A stretch of DNA of 64,000 bases from Agaricus subrufescens (GCA_029945375.1 CM057064.1:1240001-1304000); one strand, 5' to 3'; positions 22,407-34,349 are shown, counted from the first letter of the stretch. Notes: generated by a model from the sequence alone, not told the origin. Program-made: numbers and translations.

Positions 22407-24252
22407 ATGACTCCCAAGTTCAATATGCTCTCGTCCTTTCGTGTACCGGTTTCGCATCGTTCTCGTCGTCCCGCCCAACGCCTACGGTCTTTTTACCTGA
22501 CTCCCAAGGTGGCCGCCGTAGAGCTCAAGTGTGATGACCCACCACAAGCCGACCTGGGAGGCACAAATACCCAGTCTGTGGAGAGGAAACTTCAACCCAA
22601 CTTTGTGGTTCCTCTCAGCGGGTCTACAATAGTGACATTCGCTGTTATAGCATCCATATTCTTTATCATTTCTATCTCGCTGGCGTTCCTCGGCGCTGAC
22701 ATTGAGGACCCTCATGTCAAGATGACGCTCGATAACGTCGCGGAGACCTCACCTGGTGTATGTTTTTTTCTTCTGTTGTGGTATCCTTGTCTGTGTACTC
22801 ACCGACGTCTACCACCTTACAGATTGTTTTATTCGGAGAGAGTGTGGATGTGGACGTAGATGAACCGTCAATAACGATTCGCTGGTCCATTCTGGCCTGC
22901 GGTCAGAATGTGGTATTACCTGAATCCACAGGTAGCCATGGAAGTAAAGTTTGTGGACTACCTTCCACGTCTCTTAAAATATACGTTGATAAGTGAGTTT
23001 TATTGTGGACTCTTCTAGACCTCCCGCTCAAGTCATCACTAGTGCTGCCGAACCTGCGGCGATATACGACCCATCGACCATTCCTGTCAAAAAAGCTACT
23101 GGTCAACGGCGCAGGTGCGTTTCCATCTCGGCTCATCCGATTACCAAGACTAACCCGTTGTAGTATTCAAAATCTTGTCCAATTTGACAGCGACCACGTA
23201 CTCGACGTGCATAATGCCCGAATGTATCCTTTCGACACCTACTTTCTGACCAGCACCCTCAGGGCCGTGGATTTCTCGAACAACAGCGTTCCTATTCAGA
23301 AACTCACTACCATAGACGTTATGTCAAGTTTCAACATCGGAACTACTGACATTGAAAGCTTCTCTAACGCCACTGATGGAACTATCCGCCCTAGTCGGGA
23401 TATAGACATGCACGTTGCAAGACCTGGCTCGGCGCGCTTCTTCACCTTAATGTTGTTCACAGTCAATTGGATCCTTGCTCATGTTACTATCGGGCACGTT
23501 TTGTTAGCAAGACGGGTTGCTGGCATGACGCCTCTTTTCAAGCATATGCTATCTTCTGCTGCTATTTTAATAGCAATTCCTCAGTTACGGAATAGTATGC
23601 CTGATGCGCCGGGTTTTGATGGTAAGTTTTTTTTTTGTTATTGCTTCGAGATGTCTGTCGCTGACGGAATTTTTTTAAATAGGTGTGCTAATCGGTAAGG
23701 AAGCCAAGCCATAACTCAACTTCGAAAACTAACGTACAATCAGATGATGTCGGATACTTCCCTCAAATGATCATTTCCAGTATCTCAATCGTGGTCCTAC
23801 TTCTAATTCTCGCGGTCCGCGAGTTCGACATCATTGGACTCCAAGCTGAAATCCAACAAAAACAAGCCCTTCAGTCCTCGTTTGGCCCCACCCCATCTTG
23901 CAGTATTCCCCCACGTAATTCACTGCGGCGATTCACCGGGGATAAGAAAAATAGCGCGGAATCAATATCCCCCCATTCTTCTATTCACCATTCCCGCCCT
24001 CCGCCGTCCCCAACCCGGAATTCAACGCCGGATGAAATTCAAAAGTGGGAAAGGGAAAGGATGGAAAGGCATCTTTCTGGACAATTTGTTTTTCCTCCCG
24101 TCCAAGGGGATTTTACTCATCGACCACAAACATCGAGTGGAAGGACTATTAGACCTTCGATGATACACCGAAGGTTTAATACAATGACTCGAATAAGATT
24201 GATGGAAGCCGGGCAACTTCCTCGATACGACAACCGACCACACCAGGATTAA
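22407..24252 (+). CDS. Membrane protein resembling DUF4436
   Basis: Six introns of about 27-65 nt join a protein starting MTPKFNMLSSFRVP. An N-terminal membrane segment (TIVTFAVIASIFFIISISLAF) is followed by a soluble, probably lumenal or outer domain containing the motif ARMYPFDTYFLTST. Then come at least three membrane helices (FFTLMLFTVNWILAHVTIGH, HMLSSAAILIAIPQLRN, MIISSISIVVLLLILAVREF) and a basic, Ser/Pro-rich cytosolic tail. The YPFD box and helix order resemble the DUF4436 family, whose function is unknown. The exon VLIG between two introns is only 12-14 nt. The tail is lineage-specific. The start is the first ATG in frame; an ATG seven codons later is also possible. Confidence 0.6.
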
Positions 24253-24739
24253 CCCATATGGATTCGCGGATATTTCTATTTCCCCTCCCTCCTACCTGCA
24301 TTCCGACACCATGTATATCAACAATTTTTTTTTCCGGAAGAGGAGCATTGCTTATAGGTCGCCTATAGGTCGCATAACTGTCTTTTACAGCATATAGAGC
24401 TTGTTTTGTTGCATTCTGCAAAATCCTTTCCTTTCTCTACTTAGGTTATTGGTATCTACGTAGCTGTCTGTGGCTTGTTAATAGCTACTTTGTACTCTTC
24501 TTTCTGCGTTGGGCGTAATGTTCACAACGAAATATTTATTTCTCTCCAATAGGAAATAATATACGTATCACTGTAATAGGATTACAAAGGCCATCATCAT
24601 CATCATCATCGACGAGACCATCTAAAACTTCGGCAAACCCAATGGGCACGAAGCGAGCGCATACATACTCCGCGTGCACCAGATGTATGAGTTAAATAAT
24701 ATATGTATACCCTCGCAATAGATCAACCTCGCAAATTAT
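24253..24739. other. Convergent 3' region
   Basis: Shared 3' flank of the DUF4436-like gene and DER1. Contains a short (CAT)6 microsatellite at about 24592-24609. No gene. Confidence 0.6.
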
Positions 24740-25669
24740 TTAGTGATCGTCACCAAAAAGTCGTTTCCTGAAGTCAGAGCTTTGATGAGGAAAATCAAGA
24801 GTCAGATGGAGGCATATATACTCACAACGCTTGTGGAGCCTGACTGAAAACAGTAGGTCCCCCGACCATCTCTCGCGTCCACACATCTCTTAAGAACCAG
24901 CCAATATGACCAACAGCACAACCAGCTAGATCAGCTATGGCAGCCCTCCACGTTCCATTTAAGACCCAGGAGAAAGCAACGAGCGCAACTGGTAGATACG
25001 GAGCACTTATGGTGAAAAGACCAAATAGTGATATTGGTGTTGATGGATGACGTCTTGACCAGAAGTAAATTGGTACAAAAGCGAGGGAAGAGGAAAGGAA
25101 GGGAAGGTTGACAAGTGGTGAAAGTGCCTGAGGGGGGGTTTTGTTGAGTTGGTAAGTTTGTAAAGCGAGGAGGGTTCTGATGACATACGAGAAGCATTAC
25201 GGAAGACAGAAGAAGCAACCAGAAATAATCTGCTTTTCTGTTTGCGAAAGATGATTCTTCTAACATCCTACTATACCGCATGCTTTACCAAGTCAGAATA
25301 GAGAAATATGTATGTTCGAAAAGATTACTCACAAGAAGAACAGATGGAAAACAAAATCAAGCGATATAGACCCAAAGTAGAAAAAAGTGGTTATAGCACG
25401 CCACGGCTACATTCGGTAAGAACTAGAGACACCTTGGACATACAGCATATACCTACCTGCACATTGACAAAGACGCTTTTCCAACTGAAGTATAGTTGTA
25501 ATGGTGTGACGAGTTGACATTGCTATAGTTGCATGCCATGAGTAACATGGATCGTTTGGAGCGGATTCGAGGTGCGTACGACGGCCAGACTAATCAATAC
25601 CGAAAGACCCAGCCATCCTCGTGTAATCGGCGGTATTTGAGTGATCCAAGCTTCAATTCCAACAGGCAT
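24740..25669 (-). CDS. DER1: Derlin, ER-associated degradation protein
   Basis: Minus-strand gene with about five short introns. The protein begins MPVGIEAWITQIPPITRGWL, continues SVLISLAVQCQLVTPLQLYF (over a 55-nt intron), then FYFGSISLDFVFHLFFLMRY, SRMLEESSFANRKADYFWLL, VNLPFLSSSLAFVPIYFWSR and ends KRLFGDDH. The IPPITR start, the TPLQLYF block and the WSR motif are diagnostic of derlins, rhomboid-like proteins of the endoplasmic reticulum membrane that help move misfolded proteins to the cytosol for degradation. The tail is short, as in many fungal derlins. The small N-terminal exon was recovered by splicing, because only the middle exon has a long open frame. Expected length and order are complete. 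Confidence 0.88.
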
Positions 25670-25840
25670 CGTGTTCTTGATTGGCTAAAAAGAAAGCGAC
25701 CATGCAAGGCTTCGGAAACCAGAAAAGCAAGACAGCGATGTGGACTGATGCTGAGCGACGGATGACACGTCCTTGGCCACGCGCTCCGTTGTTTCCTATT
25801 TGGCTGCCGAAACGGAACGCGGGCTAAAAATACCGAAGTT

Positions 25841-25911
25841 ACGTCGAACGGGAATCGAACCCGTGCCGCTTGCTTGGAAGGCAAGCATGATAACCACTTC
25901 ACCATCGACGT
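25841..25911 (-). tRNA. tRNA-Gly(UCC)
   Basis: A 71-nt cloverleaf on the minus strand: acceptor ACGTCGA/TCGACGT, D-arm, anticodon stem CTTGC/GCAAG with loop CTTCCAA (anticodon TCC), and T-arm ACGGGTTCGATTCCCGT. No intron. Lies just upstream of DER1. Confidence 0.85.
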
Positions 25912-26066
25912 TATACTATCCGCCTTTAGTAAACATACTCAATACGCCTACATGGGATATTCAGGTGTTTTGCCTTTTCTGTTCCGATCATGATCGATTG
26001 ATTTATCATTAAAAAAATGGGGTGAAGAGAAGAGCCAGCGAGTGGGGTGAAAAACAAAAAGATTTT

Positions 26067-26180
26067 GACGAGAGTGGGATTCGAACCCACGCCCCGAAAG
26101 ACCAGATTCCAATTGGAATGGAGGGACATCAAATGCCCTAGTCCTTAGTCTGGCGCCTTAGACCACTCGGCCATCTCGCC
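26067..26180 (-). tRNA. tRNA-Leu(AAG) with intron, copy 1
   Basis: 114 nt on the minus strand: GGCGAGATGGCCGAGTGGTC start, anticodon stem CCAGA/TCTGG, loop CTAAGG...A giving anticodon AAG, an intron of about 35 nt after position 37, a type II variable arm and T-arm TGGGTTCGAATCCCA. Identical throughout, including the intron, to 53598-53711. Confidence 0.85.
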
Positions 26181-26561
26181 CACGAAAGCAGTACGGGGTC
26201 TGGAGCACATAACCCGTAAGCTCTGATAACCCAGATATAAGTGTATTCCTAGTTCATTCTACTTACCAATAAGTAATGGTTTCGGTACGTGATAGCAAGA
26301 CACAGTACGTTCCGGATACACGGAGAATGTCATCCACAAAGCAGATGCTAATATTGCATGTAAGAGCCGATTTATTTGACACGACCATTGGCATCCTGCA
26401 CTGGTTTCGTAATGGCAAAATTCATTTCAAGAATAAATAGAGGTACACGATACAACTAAGTGGAATATGAATCAAAACAGAACACAAACATTATTAGAAG
26501 ACATCGACGACATAACACAGTAGACTAGAATACAAGAGAAGCAGAACAAACACTACGGCAC
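26181..26561. other. Intergenic
   Basis: 3' flank of RNR1 and upstream flank of tRNA-Leu. Nothing else recognised. Confidence 0.6.
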
Positions 26562-29500
26562 TCAGCCCGAGCACATCAGACAAGCCTCCTTGTTCTCGAG
26601 TGAGCACTGCAATTTGGCGTCTGCGAGTTCACGTTCTTTCTGTCTCTGCAGGGCAGCAGCGAATTCAGGATCCCGTTCTGCGGCCTCTTTGGTTTTTTCA
26701 TCGAGAGACAATGATGAAAGCGTCTCAGTAGGAGGGGCCGAGGTCGAAGTTTGCAACGACGAGGCTGGCATGGTAGAGGATGTGGCAGATGATGGCGAGG
26801 CATCGTTAGGGATTGGGGAGGAAGATGGTGTGGGAATTCCGCTGTTCTTGTTGACGGGTAGTCGAGCATTATTCGACGCGTTCTGCTTTTTGACTTGGTT
26901 GAGGACACTCTGATCGACTGTGAACTGGATGGCTTGGGCAGCGGGCCGAGTACGCAAGTAGTACATCCCAGTCTTCAAGCCCTTCTTCCAGCCGTAGAAG
27001 TGCATACTAGTGAGTTGACCAAGTGTAGGGGCTTGAAGATGGACATTAAGACTCTGGCTCTGGCAGATGAATGGTCCACGGTCAGCAGCGAGGTCAAGAA
27101 CCTTCTTCTGACTGATTTCCCAGACCGTCTTATAAATGGCTTTGACGTCGGCAGGGATGTTAGGAATGTTTTGGATAGAACCATTATGTGCAATTATCAT
27201 GTTCTTCATGTTGTCGTCCCAAAGGTCAAGGCCAACAAGCTCGCGGAGGAGCCAAGGACATACAACCTGGAATTCACCGGCAAGTACTCGACGAGTGTAG
27301 ATGTTGCTTTGACAAATCAGTTTTTGATAGTATATACATATAAACGTTGCATACCTGGTATAGGGCTCGAAACATTCATTGTTACCAAGAATCTGACTTG
27401 TAGAGGCAGTAGGCATAGGGGCGACAAGGAGAGAGTTTCTAAGACCAGTACGAGCAATCTTCTGCTTCAGCGACGTCCAGTCCCAGAGGTCAGTTGGCGT
27501 AACACCCCACAAGTCATACTGGAGTTGGCCTTGTGATGCGGGGCTTCCTTCATAAGTTTCATACCGTCCTTGACTGGCTGCCATCTCGGAGCTAGCCTCA
27601 AGAGCGCCATGGTAGATGGTTTCGAATATCTGCATGTTCAAGAGCTTGGCTTCGGGGGAATCAAAGGGCATACGAAGTGCCATGAAAGCATCAGCCAGGC
27701 CTTGCACACCAATACCAATGGGGCGATGACGCATGTTTGAACGCCGCGCCTCAGGTATAGGGTAATAGTTAACATCGATAATACGGTTCAAGTTGAAGGC
27801 AACGACTTTCGCAACTTCATGCAACTTTTGGAAGTCGTACTTGCCGTTATTGATGAAGGTTGGAAGGGCAAGAGACGCCAAGTTACAGACGGCAGTTTCG
27901 TCGGGAGAAGAGTATTCGATAATTTCTGTGCAGAGATTGGAAGATTTGATAGTTCCGAGATTCTTCTGGTTAGATTTAGCTGTACAACATCAGAACCAGT
28001 CAAACATGCAACGAGCAATCACACTCACAGTTGGCATGATCCTTGTAAACCATGAAGGGCCCTCCCGTTTCAATTTGTGACTCGAGTATAGCATACCAGA
28101 GCTTCTGAGCAGGAATAGTCTTCCTTTGGCGGCCTTCCTTCTCATATTTCTCGTACAATGCCTCAAACTCTGGACCCCAGACCTCGTGTAACCCCGGCGC
28201 CTCACTGGGACAGAAGAGGGACCAGTCGCCATTAGCCTCTACACGCTTCATACTGAGAAGGGCGAGAAACTTAGATAAGTCCTTGCAAAAAGATGTTGAG
28301 CACTTACAAAAGGTCTGGAATCCAGAGAGCATAGAAAAGGTCACGAGCCCGAACCTCTTCTTTACCGTGGTTCTTACGGAGATCCAGGAATTCAAAGACG
28401 TCGGCATGCCATGGCTCGAGATAGATAGCGAAGGCACCAGGTCGCTTGTTCCCACCCTGATCGACGTAACGAGCTGTGGCATCATAGGCCCGCAGCATAG
28501 GGACAATACCATTGGAATAACCATTAGTGCCAGCAATGTAAGATCTAAACCCGATGAGTACAGAACAAGAGAGGATTACACTGATCAACCCACCCCGTAG
28601 CTCTGATACAATGGATATTCAAACCGATGCCACCAGCAGTCTTGCTGATCATTGCACAACTCTTGAGGGTGTCGTAAATGCCCTCTATAGAGTCGTCTTT
28701 CATGCAAACCAGGAAACAAGAGCTGAGCTGAGGATGCGGTGTACCCGCATTGAATAACGTTGGGGAAGCATGAGTGAAATAGCGTTCAGACATGAGGTTA
28801 TATGTCTCAACAACGCGGTCAATGTCTTCCCCGTGAATGCCGACAGCAACACGCATTATCATGTGTTGCGGACGCTCGGCCACACGGTTATTGATACGGA
28901 GGAGGTAGGAGCGTTCAAGAGTCTTGAAACCAAAGCTAGTATACAGGTCAATACGGAGCGATTTGAGAATAGATTAGTCACGACTTACTAGTTATAATTG
29001 AAATCACGCGTATAGATGATAGTAGAATTGAGAGTGTCGGCATGCTTCATAACCACATCATAGGTTTCCTTCGAGATCATACCCGCAGGTCTACCATTTT
29101 TGGGATTGACTGACAAATGAATGAGTAAATAATAAGGCCCAAAAAAAGTACACTTACCGTAATGATACAGGTCGCTGACAACTTGAGAAAAAGTTTTCTT
29201 TGTTTCTTTGTGGAGATTGGAAATTGCGATGCGAGCAGCTAACACAGCGTAATCGGGATGTTTGGTTGTAAGATAGGCTGCCGTCTCCGATGCGAGATTC
29301 TATTCATGGTATAAGTCAAGCATGACATGACTGCGAAAAAAATAGAGACGTACATCAAGCTCTACTGTCGTGACACCTTGGTATACACCTTGAACTACTT
29401 TCTGAGTAACCCTAAAACAAGTCAACATCTGCAAAGTGGATAATCAGACTCCATAGACGTACTCCACAGGGTCTACATAATTGGTATCGAGGCCATAACA

Positions 29501-29747
29501 AAGCTTCTCAATCCGTGAGGTGATCTGCAAAAATGGTGTCAAGACCGCGTAATTAGACGCGTTTAATCCTTCACACCTTATCAAACTGCACCCGCTCCTT
29601 GCGACTGGTAACAGAGAACATAATTAGGCACCTGAAATCGCGTCATGACGCGTAGACATACCCATCTGAAAAGTGATATTAGCCCCAGTCACTACAATAG
29701 ATCAGTGTGGCGGCAAGGAACGTACCTCTCTTGAAGACGTATGTCAT
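26562..29747 (-). CDS. RNR1: Ribonucleotide reductase large subunit
   Basis: Minus strand, about ten short introns. It reduces ribonucleoside diphosphates to deoxyribonucleotides together with the small subunit. Visible blocks in order: [13 protein letters not shown] (ATP-cone start); [39 protein letters not shown] (catalytic Cys region); [66 protein letters not shown] (NECFEP active site); [20 protein letters not shown]; and the redox C-terminus ACLMCSG. The C-terminal linker is Ser/Pro-rich. The first exon is 22 nt and a 4-nt exon (29662-29665, ATGG) is needed to give the conserved R-D-G-R. Two ACGCGT boxes lie upstream. Full length. Confidence 0.95.
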
Positions 29748-30691
29748 TTCCACAAAAAATAGTTGGTGACAATAGTGAGTGATGTATGGGGAAAGGAAAA
29801 CGGGATGGAGGTGGGAGTTGAGGATGAAAGATGCGGTGCCACTGAGGTTTTATGATAATCACTGACTAAGCAGATTTGTTTGGACATGATGTTGGACAAG
29901 AGAGCCGAATCTAGACACGAAGATCATGGACATGTTGCTCTAGACTCATTCAATTTATGTTAACATGGAGTATTTGCACAAGTTCTGTGTTGAACTCCTC
30001 GCCGCAAGCGCTCACTTGCTTCTAGTTTTTTCCCTGAATTTTTTTATCTCAGCCATCACGATCACTAATTAGGCGTCACGCGTCGCGTTATTTGGGCATA
30101 TTTACGCGTCGTTGAGCAACGTTCGAGGAACTCGAGTCAAGTTCTAACTTAGTCCTAGCCGAATTCGAGTCACTCGGTAGGCCTACCGGTTCCGCATATA
30201 GAACGACGAGTTTGAATACTGAGTTGGTCGCGGGCTCGTCACCGTGGTGCTTCCAGGCAACACATGATGGTGTAGAAGTTCCAATTTAGGAAGCACTAAG
30301 CCTATAATACATGAGGGCTTCTTAGCCAGCTGGAGACCTAGCGCAAGAACCATTCGGTCGGGGTCAACATATTATTATGCAGAGATGATAGGGGAGTTTT
30401 CAATTTGACTGTGGCAAACTCAGTGTCACTCTCGGCTTAGGTTCCGGCTTAGCAATTACGACGAGGTAATGCCAAGTGATTGGCCATTGAACGTTGGAGT
30501 TTTAGAGTTTTCGAAAGCTGTCTTTGAAAGTTCCGAGGACCTTGAAGATCAAGTCGAAACGTCTTGGATATTACCAAGATCTTACTTGTTCACGTTGCGA
30601 GGGAAGGCCATTAAGATCAAACGGCTACTTTGGTCTGACTGTCCAGTATCCGATCATTGAAAGGTCCGCCCGACAACGCGGACGACTGCAG
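29748..30691. other. RNR1 upstream region
   Basis: No gene recognised. It contains the RNR1 promoter with cell-cycle boxes at 30078-30109. A 63-codon plus frame at 30469-30660 has no recognised domain. Confidence 0.6.
30078..30109. promoter_or_regulatory. Two MluI cell-cycle boxes upstream of RNR1
   Basis: ACGCGT at 30078-30083 (within ACGCGTCGCG) and at 30104-30109, about 330-360 bp upstream of the RNR1 start codon. In yeasts MBF binds this element to drive G1/S expression of RNR genes. A further ACGCGT falls in an intron at about 29648. Confidence 0.55.
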
Positions 30692-31942
30692 CTACCAAGT
30701 AACAAAGAAATAGAGCGTCAACACAATAGAAAGTAGGAGCAAACCACGCCACCAGCCATTTAAGGCTTGGATTGCGAAGGATGGCTCCACACTACCGGCC
30801 TCGTCAATAGCTGCCACTTCTTCTGGTGTAAGGTTCGCTTATCTTTATATCAGAACTTCTGTCGTATTCGAAGGTAAACTTCACTTACGTAGATCGCCGA
30901 CCGCAAGGTACTCATCAAGTCGTTCCACCTTTGAGGTTGTCCTGTCGTCTTCTAAGTCAGGTATCGGAGCTTTACAACAGCAGAGTAACATACGTAACAA
31001 TTACCACCTTCTTTGCCTTCACCCACAAAAATATCACTTGTGTAGGCGTAGCTTTGAGACGCTTGGCAATCCGCGCCAGCACAGGGTCAACTGGTCCGCC
31101 GGGGCAGCGGGTGATAGGACTGAAAGTGAGTTAGTCCATGGAACTGGAAAGTGGACTAGAAAAACATACACCAAACTACTATACCCTTCAGTGACGATAC
31201 CATGCTTGGCATGGTATTCAAGAAGCCTCTCGTTTTGCTTCCAATTGTAAGGGTGGAATTGAATCTAGCAAGAGAGTCTGCGAGATACGAGCAAAAGCCT
31301 ACGCCCGCCATACCTGGTTTACGACTGGTTTGGAGCGTGCAATCTTAAGCAATGGCTCCAAGTCCTCCACATCAAAATTGCTGACACCAATGCTTCTGCA
31401 GGAAGACGTCAGAGAACTTTGAGAATGCGTTTGCTGGCCGCAGCAGCCATACCTGGTCAGGCCTACTTGCTGAACCTCTTCGAATTGCCGCCACACATGT
31501 TCAACGTTGTTTTCAACTAACCGAGGCATATGTATGAGGAAGAGATCAACGTATTTGAGGCCAAGCTGTGTTTCTATGTGAAGATAGACACCTAGTACAA
31601 GGTTTCAGGTTACCTTTGATAAACTTATTTCCAAGGATTTGCGGACATTTGAACATTCGCCTGACCATTTGGTAGTGACGAAGATGTCAGAGCGAGGGAG
31701 TCCACTTTCTCGAATAGCTACGCCAACACTCTCCTCATTCCTATAGACTAAGACACAAAGTGAGAGACGGACGGGACAATCGGGAGACATTTACACTGAG
31801 CGGTGTCAATGTGAGAGAAGCCGTGTTCCAGGGCATTCTCCACGTACTCGTGGATGTCATGCCCTTTATTGACGCTTCCGGAGCCAAAGGCAATGGCGGG
31901 AATCGAATAGCCATCTTTAAGCTTGAAATCGGTGAATGGCAT
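30692..31942 (-). CDS. Aldo-keto reductase with C-terminal membrane anchor
   Basis: Minus strand, about seven introns. The protein starts [20 protein letters not shown] and contains the catalytic tetrad in context: Asp in HIDTAQ, Tyr in FYRNEESVG, Lys in [10 protein letters not shown] and His in [26 protein letters not shown] and [13 protein letters not shown] are typical AKR strands. The cofactor region is [15 protein letters not shown] (NADPH-type). The last exon is unusual: after NGWWRG comes a hydrophobic helix, [16 protein letters not shown], so the enzyme is probably tail-anchored. An upstream in-frame ATG (31984) would add 14 residues; the conserved MPF start was preferred. Substrate unknown. 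Broken copies of this gene occur at 34722-35215 and 37800-37981. Confidence 0.82.
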
Positions 31943-32463
31943 TCTGTGTGGTGGTGGGAGTGATGATATAAGGATTCGAGGCACTAATTACCTATTATTA
32001 GCTCGAGGTGGCGTTTTTCCCGCGAACACGGAACCGGTAGTCTCTAGAGCTTTGGAACGCTCCCCGCGAGGATAAATCAAACCATGTAGATGCAGATGAG
32101 AGTTACATTCCCCAAGGCAAGCACTTTTACTCCTCATATAGGATATATTTGACGAGTGCAAAGGCTACATACAATGGCTTTAGAATCGTGCAGCACAAAG
32201 AGAAACAGATTTTTGAATATCCTGTTGTTGTGATGGACCGAGGATTTACATCACACCACTTCTTCTGTATCTTCCTTTCTATTTTTCAGCTGGAACCAAC
32301 AGTCGTCCTGTATCATGCACATGTAGACACTCTTGAACAGATCGGAACATAGCCACAAAGACTGATACTGGGCGACTTCACAGCCTTGAATCTACGGTTC
32401 ATTGCATGAACTTCTCGGAAGAACAATGGGACGTACGACCAAAAAGCTTCTGCCTGGATTGAT

Positions 32464-33276
32464 CTAACTCGTTGAATCATACTGCTGTACCTCAGATAAC
32501 TAAACACCGACATTGGCACCCATCAAGCACATAGAGAATTTATTACGTACCATTTCCAAGAGATGCGCCTGTTCCATTAGTGCAAACCAAACTCACGACA
32601 GAGCATGTCCATACATTCACCTGCACTTCCTCAATCCATGTGGGCTCCCGAACCAATGCACTTGAAATTGATTGAAACCAGGCTGAAGCCTGCTCCACAC
32701 CTGATTCCATAAAACAGTGATCATTCGCCAAGCTGAGTGAGTATTGACTAGACACAATCGTATGTCAGCTCAAGTAAAGCTGGCATAGATTACTGCAATT
32801 GCATTTTCTTTTGAAACTCTGCAGCATAGTCCGCATTCAGAAGCCTAAGGTACTCCGGGGTTTTACCTGTGGATATTTTGATGAGTAGTTCATAGAGTGT
32901 TGGACACCACCACAAAGCCGTAAGTGGGACCTAACAAGATGATCGTAGATTCAAGGATGATCCCGACTCCTACTACGTCTCTCCTCGTGCCTCGATAAAT
33001 CCTCAGCCTATTTCAGGTTGAGTACCATGTGATTGGAATGATATTAATCCAGAAAACGATCACCTCCGAGAGGGAGAAAATCGAGCATAAAAAGAGCCGA
33101 TATCAGTGAACGATCTCATTATAAAGCTGTTGTGGTATCTCTAACCTCGAAGTAAGAGGGTGAGTAGGATGGAACACGAAAAATCACTCACGGGACTTCG
33201 AATATCTCGCGTTGACACAAGTAGCATATCCCTCGTTCATAATGTGTGTCTTCATCAATTCCCATTTTGATCTTAC
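32464..33276 (-). CDS. Uncertain multi-exon gene or remnant
   Basis: Minus-strand segments can be spliced from MGIDEDTHYERGICYLCQRE (about 33276) through an uncertain middle to LLNADYAAEFQKKMQL, NDHCFMESGVEQASAWFQ and EPTWIEEVQAHLLEMLSEVQ, with a stop near 32464. A CxxC (CYLC) is present at the start. The middle (32940-33060) cannot be joined with confidence, and on the other strand the same stretch reads DDPDSYYVSPRAS, so the strand there is open to doubt. No family recognised. It may be a gene decaying in the duplicated block. Confidence 0.3.
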
Positions 33277-33504
33277 CAGAGGGTACAATTCTTGTTGTAA
33301 GCACAGGTATGAACGAAAGTGGGAGGAAAGAAGCCGGAGATTTCAATCAATTAAACTTCGCTGAGCTTTTAATTAGCAGAAGCTCGGTGTTTGGGGGCGC
33401 ATAGAAGGTGGGGTACCGTGCACTAAGTGCGATAGGGTATCAAATTCACATCTCATGCTCAGGAATCATGCCCAGGAATCATGCACATGAGCCATCGTCT
33501 GGCC

Positions 33505-33510
33505 TATAAA
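33505..33510 (+). promoter_or_regulatory. TATA box of orphan gene 1
   Basis: TATAAA inside CCTATAAATATGCC, 55 bp before the start codon at 33565. The surrounding 190 bp are duplicated upstream of orphan gene 2. Confidence 0.6.
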
Positions 33511-33564
33511 TATGCCGTCATAAAGAAACGCCGACAGCAGCTGGTTGTTCGATTCTTTCTTACC

Positions 33565-34349
33565 ATGTCGCACCCAACCACCGTATCTGTACCCAAAATT
33601 GTGATGCATCCAGCCACTGTGTCTGTACCCAAAATTGCGACGCATCCAGCCACTGTATCTGTATCCAAAAATGTGAGTTCAGTGATGTTGGATTTAACCC
33701 TAACCACTTACTCAGCCCGAACAAGCCCGACCCTACTGCCGTGTCTGTTACTGAAAGCGTCAGTTCAATAATGTTATCAGATCTCGGCGACTTACGCTAT
33801 TCTAATAAGTCCATCCCGCCTACCGCATCTGTAACCGAAAATGTGAGTTCACTGCTGTCAAGACTGGTGTCGTTTACTTACTCTGCATGACCAAGCCCAA
33901 CCCAACCACCGCGTCTGTAACAAAAAATGTGAGTTTATTGATGTTGAATTCCAAACGGTCACTCACTTTATCCGACTAAGCCCAAAGCCTCTAGGAAAGA
34001 CTTGAAAGAAGTCAAACAGTACCTCGATAACATTCGTACTACCAAAATCGAACAAGTGTATGGAATAGGGCAGTACAGGCCGTGGCATGGTGACGGGAAA
34101 TCACAATCCCGAACGAACATCACATTCCAAACTAAATCCCAGAAGACGTCCGGAAAACCACCACAATATATTACAATTGTGGCGAAGAAAGGAAAGACGG
34201 ACGCCTATGTGACGCACACATCGGACGCCTGGAATTCGGCGGATGAGATCATTGAAGCGATGCTTGGTGTGTTTGAACAACGTGCTGGGGTCGGCAAGAT
34301 CGAAAGTACATTCAAAGAGGATCGAGTAGTACAGGGCAACAGCTGTTGA
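33565..34349 (+). CDS. Orphan small protein with tandem microexon array
   Basis: Five exons. Exon 1 (33565-33672) encodes three 12-residue repeats, (V/A)(M/T)HPATVSVPKI-like, after the start MSHPTTVSVPKI. Exons 2-4 (33726-33758, 33810-33842, 33896-33928) are each exactly 33 nt and encode PDPTAVSVTES, SIPPTASVTEN and PNPTTASVTKN. They are separated by 51-53-nt introns that resemble each other, all phase 0. Exon 5 (33981-34349) encodes the unique domain (KDLKEVKQYLDNI, GIGQYRPWHGDGKS, TYITIVAKKGK-like, ending in an added tail). No known family was recognised. Paralog at 35410. Removing or adding any 33-nt exon keeps the frame. Confidence 0.65.

Noticed and set aside
33541..33990. CRISPR-like or minisatellite array
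   Set aside because: The repeat units are exons and introns with splice sites and a coding frame, and the spacers are similar to one another.
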